The notes beneath the pieces were generated by a model that saw only the letters and a program-made list of their open reading frames with translations, made no database searches and was not told the DNA's origin. Below are positions 61,967-64,000 of a DNA stretch of 64,000 nucleotides, one piece after another. The position numbers and the translations under genes are program-made. Every line of letters begins with the position of its first letter. The stretch's first letter is position 1. This DNA comes from VRUE01 sp963702035 (lineage in GTDB: Bacteria > Actinomycetota > Thermoleophilia > Solirubrobacterales > 70-9): contig OY969700.1 in assembly GCA_963702035.1 (NCBI GenBank), forward strand, positions 1,612,001-1,676,000, written 5' to 3'.

Positions 61967-63501
61967 TCAACTCGCTGCTCTGGACGCCCCTCGCATTCGG
62001 CCTCATCGGCCTCTTCATGCCCAAGCGGCTGACCGGCTGGTGGGCGACGGCCGGAGCCGCAGTGACGCTTGGCATCGCGATCGCCCTGCTCGCCGGCTTC
62101 GACTCCGGCGCCGCCGCCCTGCAGGACAGCGTCAACGTCAACTGGATTCCCGGCCTCGGCGTCAACTACAGCCTCGGCATCGACGGCCTCAACGTCTTCC
62201 TGGTGCTGCTGACCGCGGTCGTCTGGCTGGGCGGGACGGCCTTCGCCGCCTTCCGCGAGCAACAGCGCCCTCACCTCTTCTTCCTGATGATGCTGCTCGG
62301 CGAGACGGCGACGCTGGGTGCCTTCATCGCCCAGGACCTGCTCCTCTTCGTCCTCTTCTTCGACCTGATGCTGGTCCCGTTCTACTTCCTCTTCGGCGCC
62401 TGGGGGACGGACCGCGAGGGCGGCCCGACCGCCGCGGCGGCGACCCTGAAGATGATCGTCTACACGCTGATCGGCTCGCTGCTGATGCTGGTCGGGGCGA
62501 TCGCCACCGCGATCATCGCCGCCGACGGCGGCCAGATCACCTTCTCGATCGCCGAGCTCGCCAAGCACCCGATCGGCGACGGCAGCCAGCAATGGATCTT
62601 CTGGTTCTTCGCCGCGGCCTTCCTGGTCAAGATGCCGGCCTTCCTCCTGCACGGCTGGATGCCCGACGCCTACCGCGCGGCGCCGCTGCCGGTCCTGGCG
62701 GTCTTCTCCGGCGTGCTGGCCAAGGTCGGCGCCTACGGCTTCCTGCGCGTCGTCCTACCGCTCTTCCCGGCCGCGACCGTCCAGTTCCAGACCGTGGTGC
62801 TGCTGATCGCTCTGGCCTCGATCCTCTACGGCTCGGTGATGGCCTTCACCCAGACCAACGTGCGGCTGATCGGCGGCTACTCCTCGGTCGCCCAGCTCGG
62901 CTTCATCACCGCCGGCATCTTTGCCCTGCGCGCCGACGGCGCCGACGGCGCGGTGCTGCAGATGGTCAACCACGGCCTCGTCGTCGCGCCGCTCTTCATC
63001 ATCGTCGCGATCCTCGCCGAGCGCAGCGGCAGCGAGGACCTGCGTGAGATGGGTGGGATGGCGATGCGTGCCCCGGTGCTGGCGGCGCTCTTCCTGATCG
63101 TCACCTTGGCGACCCTGGCGATGCCGGGCTCGGCCAACTTCATCGGCGAGTTCTACATCCTCAACGGCCTCTTCCAGGCAAAGATCGTCTTCGCATTCGT
63201 CGCGATATCGGGCGTGGCGATGTCGGCCTACTACGCGCTGCGCCTCTACCAGCGCACGATGCACAACAGGAAGGCCGAGGGGATCGAATCGCGCGAGATC
63301 GGCCTCCGCGACGCTCTCGTCCTGGCGCCGCTGGTGCTCTGCATCGTCGGCCTCGCCCTCTACCCACAGCTGATCCTCAAGCGGACCGACAGCTCGGTTC
63401 AGCAGTCGGTCGCGGCGGCAACCAAGGGGCCGGCGCCGGAGGCACGGCTGGCCTCCAACCAGGCCAAGATCGCGATTGGGAGCGGGACCCGCATCCCATG
63501 A
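61963..63501 (+). CDS. nuoM: NADH-quinone oxidoreductase subunit M
   Basis: 512 residues from ATG 61963. Fourteen hydrophobic segments; antiporter motifs include LLLFVLFFDLMLVPFYFLFG with the conserved Glu region before it, VKMPAFLLHGWMPDAYRAAP and SSVAQLGFITAGIFAL. It is the second proton-pumping subunit. The last 30 residues are a soluble Ala/Ser/Lys tail. ATGA overlap with nuoN. Confidence 0.97.
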   Translation: MINSLLWTPLAFGLIGLFMPKRLTGWWATAGAAVTLGIAIALLAGFDSGAAALQDSVNVNWIPGLGVNYSLGIDGLNVFLVLLTAVVWLGGTAFAAFREQQRPHLFFLMMLLGETATLGAFIAQDLLLFVLFFDLMLVPFYFLFGAWGTDREGGPTAAAATLKMIVYTLIGSLLMLVGAIATAIIAADGGQITFSIAELAKHPIGDGSQQWIFWFFAAAFLVKMPAFLLHGWMPDAYRAAPLPVLAVFSGVLAKVGAYGFLRVVLPLFPAATVQFQTVVLLIALASILYGSVMAFTQTNVRLIGGYSSVAQLGFITAGIFALRADGADGAVLQMVNHGLVVAPLFIIVAILAERSGSEDLREMGGMAMRAPVLAALFLIVTLATLAMPGSANFIGEFYILNGLFQAKIVFAFVAISGVAMSAYYALRLYQRTMHNRKAEGIESREIGLRDALVLAPLVLCIVGLALYPQLILKRTDSSVQQSVAAATKGPAPEARLASNQAKIAIGSGTRIP

Positions 63502-64000
63502 CCTTCCACGCCCCCCACATCGACTACGCCGCCTTGTCTCCAGTCATTGCGCTGACGGCTGGGGTCTGTGTCGTGCTGCTCAGTGCTGTGTTCAAGCCCT
63601 CGCGACGGATGGCGCCCTGGTTGAGCCTGTCGATCCTGGCGGTGACGGCGGCGCGGCTGGTCATGCAATGGAACGACCCGACGAACCTCGTCTCCGGCGC
63701 GCTGCGGCTCGACGACCTGGCGATCTCGATCTCGCTGATCGCGACCGCCGCGGCCGCCTTCGCCGTGCTGCTCTCGATCCGCGAGCCGGCCGCCGAGCAG
63801 GCCGGCTCCGGCGAGTACCACGCGCTGCTGCTCGGCTCGGTGCTCGGCATGGTCCTGCTCGCCCAGGCGCAGGACCTGGTCAGCTTCTTCGTCGCGATCG
63901 AGACCCTCTCGATCCCCCTCTACATCCTCTGCGCGACCGACATGATCCGCGAGCGCTCGCTCGAGTCCGGGCTCAAGTACCTGATCGTCGGCTCGCTCGG
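63498..64000 (+). CDS. nuoN: NADH-quinone oxidoreductase subunit N, 3' end cut by window edge
   Basis: The first 167 codons from ATG 63498 are present and open to the edge. Several membrane segments are visible, with LLLGSVLGMVLLAQAQDLVS and FFVAIETLSIPLYILCA, where the Glu in VAIETLS matches the conserved proton-path residue of NuoN. It completes the 14-gene nuoA-N operon. Confidence 0.95.
   Translation, partial: MTFHAPHIDYAALSPVIALTAGVCVVLLSAVFKPSRRMAPWLSLSILAVTAARLVMQWNDPTNLVSGALRLDDLAISISLIATAAAAFAVLLSIREPAAEQAGSGEYHALLLGSVLGMVLLAQAQDLVSFFVAIETLSIPLYILCATDMIRERSLESGLKYLIVGSL

Overview
The window is very GC-rich and gene-dense, with frequent GTG and TTG starts and many ATGA, TGATG and GTGCCTGA start/stop overlaps. 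An F420-type (DDN-family) oxidoreductase, a BccA-type biotin carboxylase, a class II ribonucleotide reductase and a secreted NHL protein with a typical basic C-terminal domain together suggest a high-GC actinobacterium, most like Thermoleophilia/Solirubrobacterales. That placement is inference from gene content. No tRNA, rRNA, CRISPR array or transposase gene was seen, and no stretch above 300 bases is without a gene.

Layout. 1-3133 (minus): an aminotransferase cut by the window edge, then sucD and sucC. 3176-8732: HAD hydrolase, secreted sulfatase, acyl-CoA carboxylase alpha chain and a PHP phosphoesterase. 8863-11116: a DUF4143-type ATPase and a Fic protein with an operator-like promoter. 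11176-17532 (minus): a secreted NHL protein and an assimilatory sulfate reduction operon (rhodanese, sulfite reductase, cysH, sat, cysC). 17567-19103: hipBA. 19107-25233: dodecin, a small unknown, patatin, a two-component system, a glycosyltransferase and a DUF2304 protein. 25186-29339 (minus): topA, tmk, holB. 29461-33688: sugar epimerase, siroheme-type dehydrogenase, MarR, YceI, FMN reductase and a HlyIII-type protein. 33829-37812: nrdJ, interrupted by a 386-residue intein. 37962-38730: a scar of broken genes. 38734-49865: ABC exporter, HAD-IIA, MFS, thioesterase, msrB, serS with a response regulator, cytochrome c, flavin reductase and small membrane proteins. 49965-64000: all of nuoA to nuoM and the start of nuoN, a 14-subunit complex I operon.

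The most striking feature is a set of at least thirteen long fold-back palindromes, sorted here into families A to F by their central sequence. Within a family the centre is conserved while the stems differ from copy to copy, yet the stems are perfectly or almost perfectly self-complementary. In family B two loops of 42 nt are identical (42/42) but sit on unrelated perfect stems of 24 and 25 bp. In family D the stems show paired base changes. Some copies lie between genes. Others are read in frame inside nuoC, nuoG, nuoJ and holB, where they add peptide segments. They resemble Rickettsia palindromic elements in behaviour, but no mobility gene is in the window. They are my main candidate for an undescribed system.

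Metabolically the window links the TCA cycle (sucCD), sulfate assimilation with siroheme supply, B12-dependent deoxynucleotide synthesis and respiratory NADH oxidation by complex I, which fits an aerobic heterotroph.
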